Origin: Sphingomonas_O antarctica
GTDB taxonomy: Bacteria > Pseudomonadota > Alphaproteobacteria > Sphingomonadales > Sphingomonadaceae
NCBI RefSeq assembly: GCF_965137005.1
Contig: NZ_CBCRXM010000005.1
Coordinates: forward strand, 62,001-126,000
DNA length: 64,000 nt
Direction: 5' to 3'
In this document: piece by piece, positions 55,912 to 63,817 of the stretch
Numbering within the stretch: position 1 is the first letter of the stretch
Layout of the letters: every line of letters begins with the position of its first letter
The notes under the pieces: model-generated
Told to the model about the DNA's origin: nothing
Seen by the model: only the letters and a program-made list of their open reading frames with translations
The model's database searches: none
Translations under genes and position numbers: made by a program

Positions 55912-55986
55912 CCGTTTAAAATTTGGGCAAGCCAAGCCTGCGGGGGATCGTCCTTCGTAGGCCTCTGACATAAGGAGCCACTGATC

Positions 55987-56826
55987 ATGCGCACTGGCGT
56001 GATCGCGAAGAAGATGGGGATGACCCGCCTGTTCCAGGACGACGGCCGCCACGTGCCGGTCACGGTCCTGGCGCTCGAGGGCAACCAGATCATCGCGCAA
56101 AAAACTATTGATCGCGACGGCTATGTCGCTGTGCAGGTTGGTGCCGGCACGGCGAAAGCAAAGAACGTCGCCAAGCCGCAGCGTGGCCATTTCGGTAAAG
56201 CCGAAGTCGAGCTCAAGGCGCAGGTTTGCGAATTCCGCGTTGCCGAAGACGCGCTGATCGACGTCGGTGCCGAGCTGTCCGCCGGTCACTTCGTCGCCGG
56301 CCAGATGGTCGATGTTGCCGGTCACACGCAGGGCAAGGGTTTTGCCGGTGCGATGAAGCGCTGGAACTTCGGTGGTCTGCGCGCGACGCACGGCGTTTCG
56401 GTGTCGCACCGTTCGCACGGCTCGACCGGCCAGCGCCAGGATCCGGGCAAGGTGTTCAAGGGCAAGAAGATGGCCGGCCATATGGGCGACCGTCAGCGCA
56501 CCCAGCAAAATCTCGAAATCGTCCGCACCGACCTCGAGCGCGGGCTGTTGTTCGTCAAGGGTTCGGTTCCCGGTCACAAGGGCACCTGGCTGACGGTCAA
56601 GGACTCGGTGAAATTGGCGCGTCATGCCGATGCGCCGTACCCCGCCGGACTGACCTCCGCGAAGCTCGAGCATGAAGAAGCGCCGGCCGGCATGGTCGAA
56701 GCGGGCGCCGTGCACGAATTGCCGCACGATCCGAGCGCTGAAGAAGTCGCGGCCGGTGTTGCCATTGCCGATCAGCACGCGGCCGAAACCGCGCGCGATG
56801 AAACCGAAGAAGGGGCAGCCTCGTGA
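55987..56826 (+). CDS. rplC: 50S ribosomal protein L3, C-terminally extended
   Basis: This gene encodes 279 residues, about 70 longer than E. coli L3. RTGVIAKKMGMTRLFQDDGR opens the chain. The core GFAGAMKRWNFGGLRATHG and HRSHGSTGQRQDPGKVFKG reaches the peptidyl-transferase centre. After the usual end the chain carries an acidic, Ala-rich tail (DPSAEEVAAGVAIADQHAAE), typical of alphaproteobacterial L3. AAGGAG precedes the start. The stop overlaps the rplD GTG start by four bases. Confidence 0.97.
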   Translation: MRTGVIAKKMGMTRLFQDDGRHVPVTVLALEGNQIIAQKTIDRDGYVAVQVGAGTAKAKNVAKPQRGHFGKAEVELKAQVCEFRVAEDALIDVGAELSAGHFVAGQMVDVAGHTQGKGFAGAMKRWNFGGLRATHGVSVSHRSHGSTGQRQDPGKVFKGKKMAGHMGDRQRTQQNLEIVRTDLERGLLFVKGSVPGHKGTWLTVKDSVKLARHADAPYPAGLTSAKLEHEEAPAGMVEAGAVHELPHDPSAEEVAAGVAIADQHAAETARDETEEGAAS

Positions 56827-57452
56827 AGGTCAAGGTTCAATCCTTCGACGCCAAGGCCAAGCCTTCGGACGTCGAGCTGAACGATGAGGTATTCGGCGTC
56901 GAGCCGCGGGCCGACATCCTGCACCGTGTTGTCACCTGGCAGCTCGAAAAGCGCCGCGCGACCGCGCGTCCGACGCGTGAACGCGCCGACGTCGCCCGCA
57001 CCGGCAAGAAGTTCGGCAAGCAAAAGGGTGGCGGCACCGCCCGTCACGGTAACCGTCGCGGCCCGACGTTCATCGGTGGCGGTAAGGCGCACGGCGCCCG
57101 CCTCCGCGATTTCAACCCGTCGCTGAACAAGAAGGTTCGCGTAATGGGCCTGAAGATGGCGCTGTCGGCCAAGGCGCAAGCCGGAACGCTGATCGTCATG
57201 GACAGCCTGTCGGTGGCCGAAGGCAAGACCAAGTCGCTGGTCGCAAGCCTGGCGACGATGGGTTGGGGCAAGACCGCTTTGGTCATCGACGGCACGTCGG
57301 TCGAGCAGAGCTTTCGCCACGCTTCGGGCAACATCCACGGCGTCAACGTCCTGCCGGCGATCGGCGCGAACGTTTACGACATTCTGAAGCACGACACGCT
57401 GGTCCTGACCCGTGCCGGCCTCGAACAGCTGGAGGCACGCTTTAATGGCTAA
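56823..57452 (+). CDS. rplD: 50S ribosomal protein L4
   Basis: This gene encodes 209 residues from a GTG start overlapping rplC. The extended loop that lines the exit tunnel is KFGKQKGGGTARHGNRRGPT. LRDFNPSLNKKVRVMGLKMA and NVYDILKHDTLVLTRAGLEQ are further L4 blocks. L4 represses the S10 operon in E. coli. The 3' end overlaps rplW by eight bases. Confidence 0.98.
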   Translation: MKVKVQSFDAKAKPSDVELNDEVFGVEPRADILHRVVTWQLEKRRATARPTRERADVARTGKKFGKQKGGGTARHGNRRGPTFIGGGKAHGARLRDFNPSLNKKVRVMGLKMALSAKAQAGTLIVMDSLSVAEGKTKSLVASLATMGWGKTALVIDGTSVEQSFRHASGNIHGVNVLPAIGANVYDILKHDTLVLTRAGLEQLEARFNG

Positions 57453-57792
57453 AATCGTCAACCCGTTCCGTCGCAAAAGCGCGGACAAGCCGGAAGGCGG
57501 CATCGCGACGCGTCATTACGACGTGATCGTGGCGCCTTACATCACCGAGAAGGCGACGCTCGCGTCGGAATTCAACGCGGTGGTGTTCAAGGTCGCCAAC
57601 GACGCGACCAAGCCGCAGATCAAGGAAGCCGTCGAGGCGTTGTTCAGCGTGTCGGTCATCGGCGTCAACACGATCGTGCAAAAGGGCAAGACCAAGCGCT
57701 GGAAAGGCGCCCCTTACAAGCGGTCGGACTTCAAGAAGGCGATCGTTCGCCTGGCCGATGGCCAGTCGATCGACGTGACCACGGGAATCTGA
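57445..57792 (+). CDS. rplW: 50S ribosomal protein L23
   Basis: This gene encodes 115 residues. An extra basic N-terminal stretch (KIVNPFRRKSADKPEGG) precedes the L23 core: HYDVIVAPYITEKATLASEF, KPQIKEAVEALFSVSVIGVN and GKTKRWKGAPYKRSDFKKA. L23 docks trigger factor and SRP at the exit tunnel. The start at 57445 fits the spacing and overlaps the end of rplD; longer upstream frames are shadows. Confidence 0.97.
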   Translation: MAKIVNPFRRKSADKPEGGIATRHYDVIVAPYITEKATLASEFNAVVFKVANDATKPQIKEAVEALFSVSVIGVNTIVQKGKTKRWKGAPYKRSDFKKAIVRLADGQSIDVTTGI

Positions 57793-57796
57793 TCCG

Positions 57797-58648
57797 ATGG
57801 CACTTAAATCATTCAACCCCACCACGCCGTCGCAACGCGCGCTGGTTCTCGTCGACAAGTCGGCCTTGTGGAAGGGCGGCCCCGTCAAGGCGCTGACCGA
57901 AGGCAAGCGCAAGACCGGAGGACGCAATAACAAGGGCCATGTGACCAGCCGCGGCATCGCGGGCGGCCACAAGCAGCGTTATCGCATCCTCGATTTCAAG
58001 CGCCGTAACTGGGGAGTCGAAGGCACGGTCGACCGGATCGAATACGATCCCAACCGCACCGCGTTCATCGCGCTGATCAATTACGGCGACACGGACGATG
58101 GCAAGGCGAACGTCGCCTATATCATCGCACCGCAGCGTCTGGCCGTCGGCGACAAGGTGATCGCGGACAAAAAGACCGACGTGAAGCCGGGCAATGCCAT
58201 GGAGCTGGGCCAGATGCCGGTCGGCACCATCGTCCACAATGTGGAGATGAAGCCGGGCAAGGGCGGCCAGATCGCCCGTTCGGCAGGGACTTACGTCCAG
58301 GTCGTGGGTCGTGACCGCGGCATGGTCATCGTCCGCCTGAATTCGGGCGAGCAGCGTTACATCCATGCGAACTGCATGGGCACGGTCGGCGCGGTGTCGA
58401 ACCCGGACAACCAGAACACCAATCTGGGCAAGGCCGGTCGCAACCGCTGGAAGGGCATCCGCCCGCTGACGCGCGGTGTCGCCAAGAACCCGGTCGACCA
58501 TCCGCACGGCGGTGGTGAAGGCCGGACCTCGGGCGGCCGTCACCCGGTTACCCCGTGGGGCAAGCCGACCAAGGGTGCGCGCACGCGTTCCAACAAGTCG
58601 ACCGACAAGATGATCATCCGTTCGCGTCACGCGAAGAAGAAGAGGTAA
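57797..58648 (+). CDS. rplB: 50S ribosomal protein L2
   Basis: This gene encodes 283 residues. ALKSFNPTTPSQRALVLVDK opens it. GRNNKGHVTSRGIAGGHKQ and the late block KNPVDHPHGGGEGRTSGGRH carry the conserved His close to the peptidyl-transferase centre. The basic C-terminus is SRHAKKKR. It lies four bases after rplW and three bases before rpsS. Confidence 0.98.
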   Translation: MALKSFNPTTPSQRALVLVDKSALWKGGPVKALTEGKRKTGGRNNKGHVTSRGIAGGHKQRYRILDFKRRNWGVEGTVDRIEYDPNRTAFIALINYGDTDDGKANVAYIIAPQRLAVGDKVIADKKTDVKPGNAMELGQMPVGTIVHNVEMKPGKGGQIARSAGTYVQVVGRDRGMVIVRLNSGEQRYIHANCMGTVGAVSNPDNQNTNLGKAGRNRWKGIRPLTRGVAKNPVDHPHGGGEGRTSGGRHPVTPWGKPTKGARTRSNKSTDKMIIRSRHAKKKR

Positions 58649-58651
58649 GCG

Positions 58652-58927
58652 ATGGCTCGTTCCGTCTGGAAGGGTCCGTTTGTGGACCTCCACCTTCTGA
58701 AGAAGGCCGAAACTGCACAGGAAGCCAATGCGCGTGCGCCGATCAAGACCTGGTCGCGCCGTTCAACGATCCTGCCGCAGTTCGTCGGCCTGACCTTCAG
58801 TGTTTATAACGGGCGCAAGTTCGTGCCCGTTTCGGTCAACGAAGACATGGTCGGCATGAAGCTGGGCGAGTTCGCGCCCACGCGCTTCTTCCCCGGCCAC
58901 GCCGCCGACAAGAAGGGCAAGCGCTAA
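58652..58927 (+). CDS. rpsS: 30S ribosomal protein S19
   Basis: This gene encodes 91 residues. ARSVWKGPFVDLHLLKKAE, IKTWSRRSTILPQFVGLTF and VYNGRKFVPVSVNEDMVGMK match S19, which binds S13 and the 16S head. Its last base is the first base of the rplV ATG (TAATG), a coupling overlap. Confidence 0.98.
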   Translation: MARSVWKGPFVDLHLLKKAETAQEANARAPIKTWSRRSTILPQFVGLTFSVYNGRKFVPVSVNEDMVGMKLGEFAPTRFFPGHAADKKGKR

Positions 58928-59310
58928 TGTCCAAGCCCGCATCACCTCGCCGCGTCGCGGATAACGAGGCGCTGGCGACAGCGACCAACATCCGTGGCTC
59001 GGCCCAGAAGCTGAACCTGGTGGCGGCTCTGATCCGCAACCGCAAGGCCGGCGACGCGCTAAACATCCTGCAGTTTTCGCCCAAGGCAATGGCGACGGAC
59101 GTTCGCAAGGTGCTCGCCTCCGCGATCGCCAATGCCGAAAACAACCACAACCTCGACGTCGATGCGCTCATCGTCACCGAGGCGTCGGTCGGCAAGGGTC
59201 TCAGCATGAAGCGTTTCGCCACCCGCGCGCGCGGCCGTTCGAGCCGCATCGTCAAGCCGTTCTCCAAGCTCCGCGTCGTCGTGCGCGAAGTCCAGGATCA
59301 GGAAGCCTAA
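58927..59310 (+). CDS. rplV: 50S ribosomal protein L22
   Basis: This gene encodes 127 residues. ATATNIRGSAQKLNLVAALI and ALNILQFSPKAMATDVRKVL are the L22 core. The beta-hairpin that lines the exit tunnel is VGKGLSMKRFATRARGRSS. A short acidic tail (VREVQDQEA) ends it. It lies one base before rpsC. Confidence 0.97.
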   Translation: MSKPASPRRVADNEALATATNIRGSAQKLNLVAALIRNRKAGDALNILQFSPKAMATDVRKVLASAIANAENNHNLDVDALIVTEASVGKGLSMKRFATRARGRSSRIVKPFSKLRVVVREVQDQEA

Positions 59311-59311
59311 T

Positions 59312-60019
59312 ATGGGTCAGAAGAGCAATCCGATCGGGCTGCGGCTCCAGATCAACCGGACGTGGGACAGCCGTTGGTACGCCGAAGGCGCCGACTATAA
59401 CCGCCTGCTGCTGGAAGATCTGAAGATCCGTCAGCACATCATCAAGTCGTTGCCCCAGGCCGCGATTTCGAAGGTGGTCATCGAGCGTCCGGCCAAGCTG
59501 TGCCGCATTTCGATCTATGCCGCGCGCCCCGGCGTGATCATCGGCAAAAAGGGTGCGGACATCGAAAATCTTCGCAAGAAGATCGGTTCGATGACGGCAT
59601 CCGACGTCAGCCTGAACATCGTCGAAATCCGCAAGCCCGAAGTCGACGCCAAGCTGGTCGCGCAGGGCATTGCCGACCAGCTGGAGCGCCGTATCGCGTT
59701 CCGCCGCGCCATGAAGCGTGCGGTGCAATCGGCGATGCGTCTGGGTGCCGATGGTGTGCGCGTCGCTTGCGGCGGTCGTCTGGGCGGCGCGGAAATCGCG
59801 CGTTCGGAAAGCTATCGCGAAGGCCGCGTGCCGCTGCACACGCTGCGCGCGAACATCGATTATGCCGAAGCGCAGGCGTTCACCACTTACGGTGTCTGCG
59901 GCGTCAAGGTTTGGGTCTTCAAGGGCGAGATTCTCGGCCACGACCCGATGAGCCAGGAGCGTTTGATGATGGAAGCGCAGACGTCGGGCGTTCGCCCGGC
60001 GCGCGACGACCGGCGCTAA
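59312..60019 (+). CDS. rpsC: 30S ribosomal protein S3
   Basis: This gene encodes 235 residues. GQKSNPIGLRLQINRTWDSR opens the chain. The KH domain has RPGVIIGKKGADIENLRKKI, with the GxxG loop as GKKG. The C-terminal domain has AYGVCGVKVWVFKGEI-type sequence (TTYGVCGVKVWVFKGEILGH). S3 guards mRNA entry and contributes to helicase activity. rplP follows after 10 bases. Confidence 0.98.
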   Translation: MGQKSNPIGLRLQINRTWDSRWYAEGADYNRLLLEDLKIRQHIIKSLPQAAISKVVIERPAKLCRISIYAARPGVIIGKKGADIENLRKKIGSMTASDVSLNIVEIRKPEVDAKLVAQGIADQLERRIAFRRAMKRAVQSAMRLGADGVRVACGGRLGGAEIARSESYREGRVPLHTLRANIDYAEAQAFTTYGVCGVKVWVFKGEILGHDPMSQERLMMEAQTSGVRPARDDRR

Positions 60020-60029
60020 GGATTAGGAC

Positions 60030-60464
60030 ATGCTGCAACCCAAAAAGTCCAAGTTCCGCAAGACCTTCAAAGGCAAGATTCACGGCGACGCCAAAGGCGG
60101 CACCGATCTGAATTTCGGCTCCTACGGTCTGAAGGCGCTCGAGCCCGAGCGGATCACCGCGCGCCAGATCGAAGCGGCACGCCGCGCGATCACGCGTCAC
60201 ATCAAGCGCCAGGGGCGTTTGTGGATCCGCATCTTCCCTGACGTGCCGGTCACGTCGAAGCCGGCCGAAGTCCGCATGGGCAAGGGCAAGGGTGCCATCG
60301 AATATCACGCCGCGCGCGTGAAGCCGGGCCGCATCCTGTTCGAGCTCGACGGCGTTCCCGGTCCGATCGCGGCGGTGGCGTTCAGCCGCGCGATGGAAAA
60401 GCTGCCGATCAAGACCAAGGTCGTCGCCCGCCTCGGCGACTTCAGCCATCTGGGAGCCAAATAA
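60030..60464 (+). CDS. rplP: 50S ribosomal protein L16
   Basis: This gene encodes 144 residues. QPKKSKFRKTFKGKIHGDAK opens the chain. RHIKRQGRLWIRIFPDVPVT and PAEVRMGKGKGAIEYHAARV are L16 signatures; the latter includes the Arg that is hydroxylated in E. coli. L16 organises the A-site tRNA elbow contact. The stop and the rpmC ATG share one base. Confidence 0.98.
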   Translation: MLQPKKSKFRKTFKGKIHGDAKGGTDLNFGSYGLKALEPERITARQIEAARRAITRHIKRQGRLWIRIFPDVPVTSKPAEVRMGKGKGAIEYHAARVKPGRILFELDGVPGPIAAVAFSRAMEKLPIKTKVVARLGDFSHLGAK

Positions 60465-60676
60465 TGGCCAAGCAGATCGACGATTTGAAGGTTCGCACCG
60501 ACGACGAACTGACCACCCAGCTGGGTGATCTGAAGCGCGAGGCGTTCAACCTCCGGTTTCAGGCGGCGACGAACCAACTGGAAAAGCCGAGCCGTGTGCG
60601 CGTCGTTCGCCGCACCATCGCTCGCATCAAGACGCTGCAAACGGGTCGTGCCGCTGCCGCGACGAAGGGACAGTAA
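60464..60676 (+). CDS. rpmC: 50S ribosomal protein L29
   Basis: This gene encodes 70 residues forming two helices. DDLKVRTDDELTTQLGDLKR and EAFNLRFQAATNQLEKPSRV, then VRRTIARIKTL, match L29, which helps trigger factor docking next to L23. It lies one base before rpsQ. Confidence 0.97.
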   Translation: MAKQIDDLKVRTDDELTTQLGDLKREAFNLRFQAATNQLEKPSRVRVVRRTIARIKTLQTGRAAAATKGQ

Positions 60677-60677
60677 C

Positions 60678-60944
60678 ATGCCGAAGCGCGTACTGACCGG
60701 GACCATCGTCTCGGACAAGGGCGACAAGACAGTGGTCGTGAACGTGGAGCGCAAGGTCAAGCACCCGCTCTATGGCAAGATCATTCGTCGCACGAAAAAA
60801 TATCACGCCCATGACGAGGGCAATGTGTTCAAGCTGGGTCAGACCGTGCGCATCGAAGAGTGCGCGCCGATGAGCAAGCTAAAGACCTGGAAGGTGATCG
60901 AGGGTGGCGGCGTGGCCGACACCGGTGTCGAGGACGTGGCCTAA
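60678..60944 (+). CDS. rpsQ: 30S ribosomal protein S17
   Basis: This gene encodes 88 residues. PKRVLTGTIVSDKGDKTVVV and HPLYGKIIRRTKKYHAHDE form the S17 OB fold. VRIEECAPMSKLKTWKVIEG closes it. The start at 60678 follows the rpmC stop by one base; the stop overlaps the rplN start by one base (TAATG). Confidence 0.97.
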   Translation: MPKRVLTGTIVSDKGDKTVVVNVERKVKHPLYGKIIRRTKKYHAHDEGNVFKLGQTVRIEECAPMSKLKTWKVIEGGGVADTGVEDVA

Positions 60945-61312
60945 TGATCCAGATGCAATCCAATCTCGACGTCGCGGACAACAGCGGCGCGAAGCGTGTC
61001 CAGTGCATCAAGGTGCTGGGCGGCTCCAAGCGCAAGTTCGCGGGCGTCGGCGACGTGATCGTCGTGTCGATCAAGGAAGCCCAACCGCGCGGCAAGGTGA
61101 AGAAGGGTGACGTGCATCGCGCGGTCATCGTTCGCACCGCCAAGGACATTCATCGCGCCGACGGCTCGACGATCCGTTTCGACGGCAATGCCGCGGTGCT
61201 GGTCAACAAGAACGAGGAGCCGATCGGCACCCGTATCTTCGGGCCGGTGGTGCGCGAGTTGCGCGCGAAGAACTATATGAAGATCATCAGCCTTGCGCCG
61301 GAGGTGCTGTAA
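60944..61312 (+). CDS. rplN: 50S ribosomal protein L14
   Basis: This gene encodes 122 residues. MIQMQSNLDVADNSGAKRVQ, GVGDVIVVSIKEAQPRGKVK and IGTRIFGPVVRELRAKNYMK are L14 signatures. L14 forms an intersubunit bridge. It overlaps both rpsQ and rplX by one base, so the spc operon reads as one tightly coupled message. Confidence 0.98.
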   Translation: MIQMQSNLDVADNSGAKRVQCIKVLGGSKRKFAGVGDVIVVSIKEAQPRGKVKKGDVHRAVIVRTAKDIHRADGSTIRFDGNAAVLVNKNEEPIGTRIFGPVVRELRAKNYMKIISLAPEVL

Positions 61313-61629
61313 TGGCCGCCGCAAAGATCAAGAAGGGCGACCGCGTCATCGTCCTGTCCGGCAAGGACAAGGGCAAGACGGGTGAAGTCACCACGGCGAT
61401 GCCGAAGGACGGCAAGGTCGTCGTGTCGGGCGTCAACATCGCAACGCGTCATCGCAAGGCGAGCCAGGCCAACCCGCAGGGTGGTCTGGACCGGTTCGAG
61501 GCGCCGATGCACATCAGCAAGGTCGCGCACGTGACGGCGGACGGCAAGGCGACGCGCGTTCGTTTCGAAATGCGCGACGGCAAGAAAGTCCGCGTTGCGG
61601 TCAAGACCGGGGAGGCCATCAATGGCTGA
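61312..61629 (+). CDS. rplX: 50S ribosomal protein L24
   Basis: This gene encodes 105 residues. KIKKGDRVIVLSGKDKGKTG is the KOW motif. VVVSGVNIATRHRKASQANP and PMHISKVAHVTADGKATRV follow. L24 is an early 23S assembly initiator. Its end overlaps rplE by eight bases. Confidence 0.97.
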   Translation: MAAAKIKKGDRVIVLSGKDKGKTGEVTTAMPKDGKVVVSGVNIATRHRKASQANPQGGLDRFEAPMHISKVAHVTADGKATRVRFEMRDGKKVRVAVKTGEAING

Positions 61630-62215
61630 AGCGACTAAAGGTGGTTACAAGCCGCGTATGCAGGGCCTTTATGAGGCCAGCATCGTCAAGGCGATGACCG
61701 AGAAGTTCGGCTATAAGAACGCCATGCAGGTTCCGCGGATTGACAAGATCGTGCTGAACATGGGCGTGGGCGAAGCCGTCAACGACAAGAAGTTCGTGAC
61801 GCAGGCAGCGGCCGAAATGGAGCTGATCTCGGGCCAGAAGCCGGTGATCGCCAAGGCGAAGAAGTCGGTCGCGCAGTTCAAGCTGCGCGAAGGCATGCCG
61901 ATCGGTTGCAAGGTGACCTTGCGCCGTGAGCGGATGTACGAGTTCCTCGACCGGTTCATCACCATCGCGCTCCCGCGCGTGCGAGATTTCCGTGGCCTGA
62001 AGCCGACCAGTTTCGACGGTCGTGGCAATTACGCCTGTGGCCTGAAGGAACAGCTGATCTTTCCGGAGATCAGCTATGACCAGGTCGACAAGGTGCGCGG
62101 CATGGACGTGATCGTCACCACGACGGCCAACACCGACGACGAAGCGCGCGAGCTGCTGCGTTTGTTCGGTTTCCCGTTCCCGGTCGAAGAGACCGAAGAA
62201 AAGAAGGCGGCATAA
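61622..62215 (+). CDS. rplE: 50S ribosomal protein L5
   Basis: This gene encodes 197 residues, starting MAEATKGGYKPRMQGLYEAS. VPRIDKIVLNMGVGEAVNDK, GMPIGCKVTLRRERMYEFLD and GLKEQLIFPEISYDQVDKV are L5 blocks. L5 binds 5S rRNA and the P-site tRNA. A short Glu/Lys tail (EETEEKKAA) is added at the C-terminus. rpsN follows after three bases. Confidence 0.98.
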   Translation: MAEATKGGYKPRMQGLYEASIVKAMTEKFGYKNAMQVPRIDKIVLNMGVGEAVNDKKFVTQAAAEMELISGQKPVIAKAKKSVAQFKLREGMPIGCKVTLRRERMYEFLDRFITIALPRVRDFRGLKPTSFDGRGNYACGLKEQLIFPEISYDQVDKVRGMDVIVTTTANTDDEARELLRLFGFPFPVEETEEKKAA

Positions 62216-62218
62216 GCG

Positions 62219-62524
62219 ATGGCCAAGCAATCGAGCGTCAACAAGAACGAGCGCCGTAAGGTCCTCGTCGCGCGCACCAAGCCCAAGCTGGACAAGCTGA
62301 AGGCGATTGCCAACGATATGTCGCTGGATGACGGCGACCGCCTGATGGCGCGCCTGAAGATGGCGGAGCTGCCGCGCAATGGCAATCCGACGCGTATCCG
62401 CAATCGTTGCGCGCTGACCGGGCGTCCGCGTGCTTATTACCGCAAGTTCGGGCTCGCCCGTGTGATGCTTCGCGATCTGGCCAACAAGGGCCAGATCCCC
62501 GGCCTCACCAAGTCGAGCTGGTAA
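62219..62524 (+). CDS. rpsN: 30S ribosomal protein S14, zinc-independent type
   Basis: This gene encodes 101 residues. AKQSSVNKNERRKVLVAR opens the chain, and RIRNRCALTGRPRAYYRKFG followed by LRDLANKGQIPGLTKSSW ends it. It has the long form without CxxC pairs, so it does not bind zinc. It is in the standard spc position between rplE and rpsH. Confidence 0.97.
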   Translation: MAKQSSVNKNERRKVLVARTKPKLDKLKAIANDMSLDDGDRLMARLKMAELPRNGNPTRIRNRCALTGRPRAYYRKFGLARVMLRDLANKGQIPGLTKSSW

Positions 62525-62534
62525 GGGTAGACAG

Positions 62535-62930
62535 ATGGCATTGACCGATCCCCTGGGCGATATGCTCACCCGCATCCGCAACGGGCAGCAGGCGAAGAAG
62601 GACAGCGTCATGACGCCGGCCTCCAAGCTGCGCCAGCGCGTGCTCGATGTGCTTCAGCGCGAAGGCTATATCCGCGGCTATTCCTCGGAAGAGCTGGCCG
62701 GACATGACGGCATTCGCATCGAACTGAAGTATTTCGAGGGCCGTCCCGCGATCCAGCACGTCGCGCGCGTCTCGAAGCCGGGCCGCCGTGTCTATTCGGG
62801 AAGCACCGAGCTGCCGCGCGTACGCAACGGCCTGGGTATCACCATCGTCTCGACGCCGAAGGGCGTGCTCTCGGATGCCGAGGCACGTGACCAGAATGTC
62901 GGCGGCGAAGTGCTCGCGGAGGTATTCTAA
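62535..62930 (+). CDS. rpsH: 30S ribosomal protein S8
   Basis: This gene encodes 131 residues. LTDPLGDMLTRIRNGQQAKK, LRQRVLDVLQREGYIRGY and GLGITIVSTPKGVLSDAEAR are S8 signatures. S8 binds helix 21 of 16S rRNA and, in E. coli, represses the spc operon at rplE. It abuts rplF directly with no intervening base. Confidence 0.98.
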   Translation: MALTDPLGDMLTRIRNGQQAKKDSVMTPASKLRQRVLDVLQREGYIRGYSSEELAGHDGIRIELKYFEGRPAIQHVARVSKPGRRVYSGSTELPRVRNGLGITIVSTPKGVLSDAEARDQNVGGEVLAEVF

Positions 62931-63464
62931 ATGAGCCGGATCGGAAAACGGCCGGTCGCGATGCCTTCGGGCGTCACGGCGACGACCGAAGGCAGCACGC
63001 TGTCGGTGAAGGGGCCCAAGGGCACGCTCAGCCTCGCTATGCGTGACGAGATCAAATACGATATCGAAGCGGACGGCATTTCGGTGCAGCCGGCCAACGA
63101 CACCAAGCAAGCGCGTGCCTTTTGGGGCATGCAGCGGACGCTAGTGCAGAATTTGGTGACGGGCGTGACCGAGGGCTTCAACAAGCGTCTTGAGATCACC
63201 GGCGTCGGCTATCGTGCCAATGCGCAGGGCCGCAAGCTGAAGCTTCAGCTCGGCTATTCGCATGACGTCGACATGGACATTCCCGAGGGCGTGGACGTGA
63301 AGACGCCGGATCAGACCACGGTCGAAATCACCGGTGCGGACAAGCAGAAGGTCGGCCAGTTCGCTGCCGAAATTCGCCGCTGGCGCAAGCCCGAACCCTA
63401 TAAGGGCAAGGGTATCAAATATGCGGGCGAGATCATCTTCCGCAAAGAAGGTAAGAAAAAGTAA
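62931..63464 (+). CDS. rplF: 50S ribosomal protein L6
   Basis: This gene encodes 177 residues. SRIGKRPVAMPSGVTATTEG opens the chain. FNKRLEITGVGYRANAQGRK and the C-terminal RRWRKPEPYKGKGIKYAGE are L6 hallmarks. L6 lies near the sarcin-ricin loop. It shares one base with rplR. Confidence 0.98.
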   Translation: MSRIGKRPVAMPSGVTATTEGSTLSVKGPKGTLSLAMRDEIKYDIEADGISVQPANDTKQARAFWGMQRTLVQNLVTGVTEGFNKRLEITGVGYRANAQGRKLKLQLGYSHDVDMDIPEGVDVKTPDQTTVEITGADKQKVGQFAAEIRRWRKPEPYKGKGIKYAGEIIFRKEGKKK

Positions 63465-63817
63465 TGGCCAAGCTGTCGCTTTTCGCCAAGCGCCGCCAAC
63501 GCGTGCGCACGGCACTCGCCGCTCGTGCCGGTGGGCGTGCGCGCCTGTCGGTGCATCGTTCGGGCCGGCATATCTATGCGCAGGTGATCGACGATGCGGC
63601 GGGCAAGACCGTTGCTTCGGCCTCGACCCTCGAAAAGGACGCGCGCAGCACGACCGGCGCCACCGCGGCCGCGGCGACGGCGGTCGGCAAGACGCTCGCC
63701 GAGCGGGCCAAGGCTGCCGGCGTGACCGCGGTCGTGTTCGACCGTGGTGGTTTCCTGTTCCACGGCCGCGTCAAGGCGCTGGCCGATGGCGCCCGCGAAG
63801 GCGGATTGGAGTTTTAA
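63464..63817 (+). CDS. rplR: 50S ribosomal protein L18
   Basis: This gene encodes 117 residues. LFAKRRQRVRTALAARAGGR is the basic N-terminus that contacts 5S rRNA. RLSVHRSGRHIYAQVIDDAA and VVFDRGGFLFHGRVKALADG match L18. rpsE starts on the next base after its stop. Confidence 0.97.
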   Translation: MAKLSLFAKRRQRVRTALAARAGGRARLSVHRSGRHIYAQVIDDAAGKTVASASTLEKDARSTTGATAAAATAVGKTLAERAKAAGVTAVVFDRGGFLFHGRVKALADGAREGGLEF

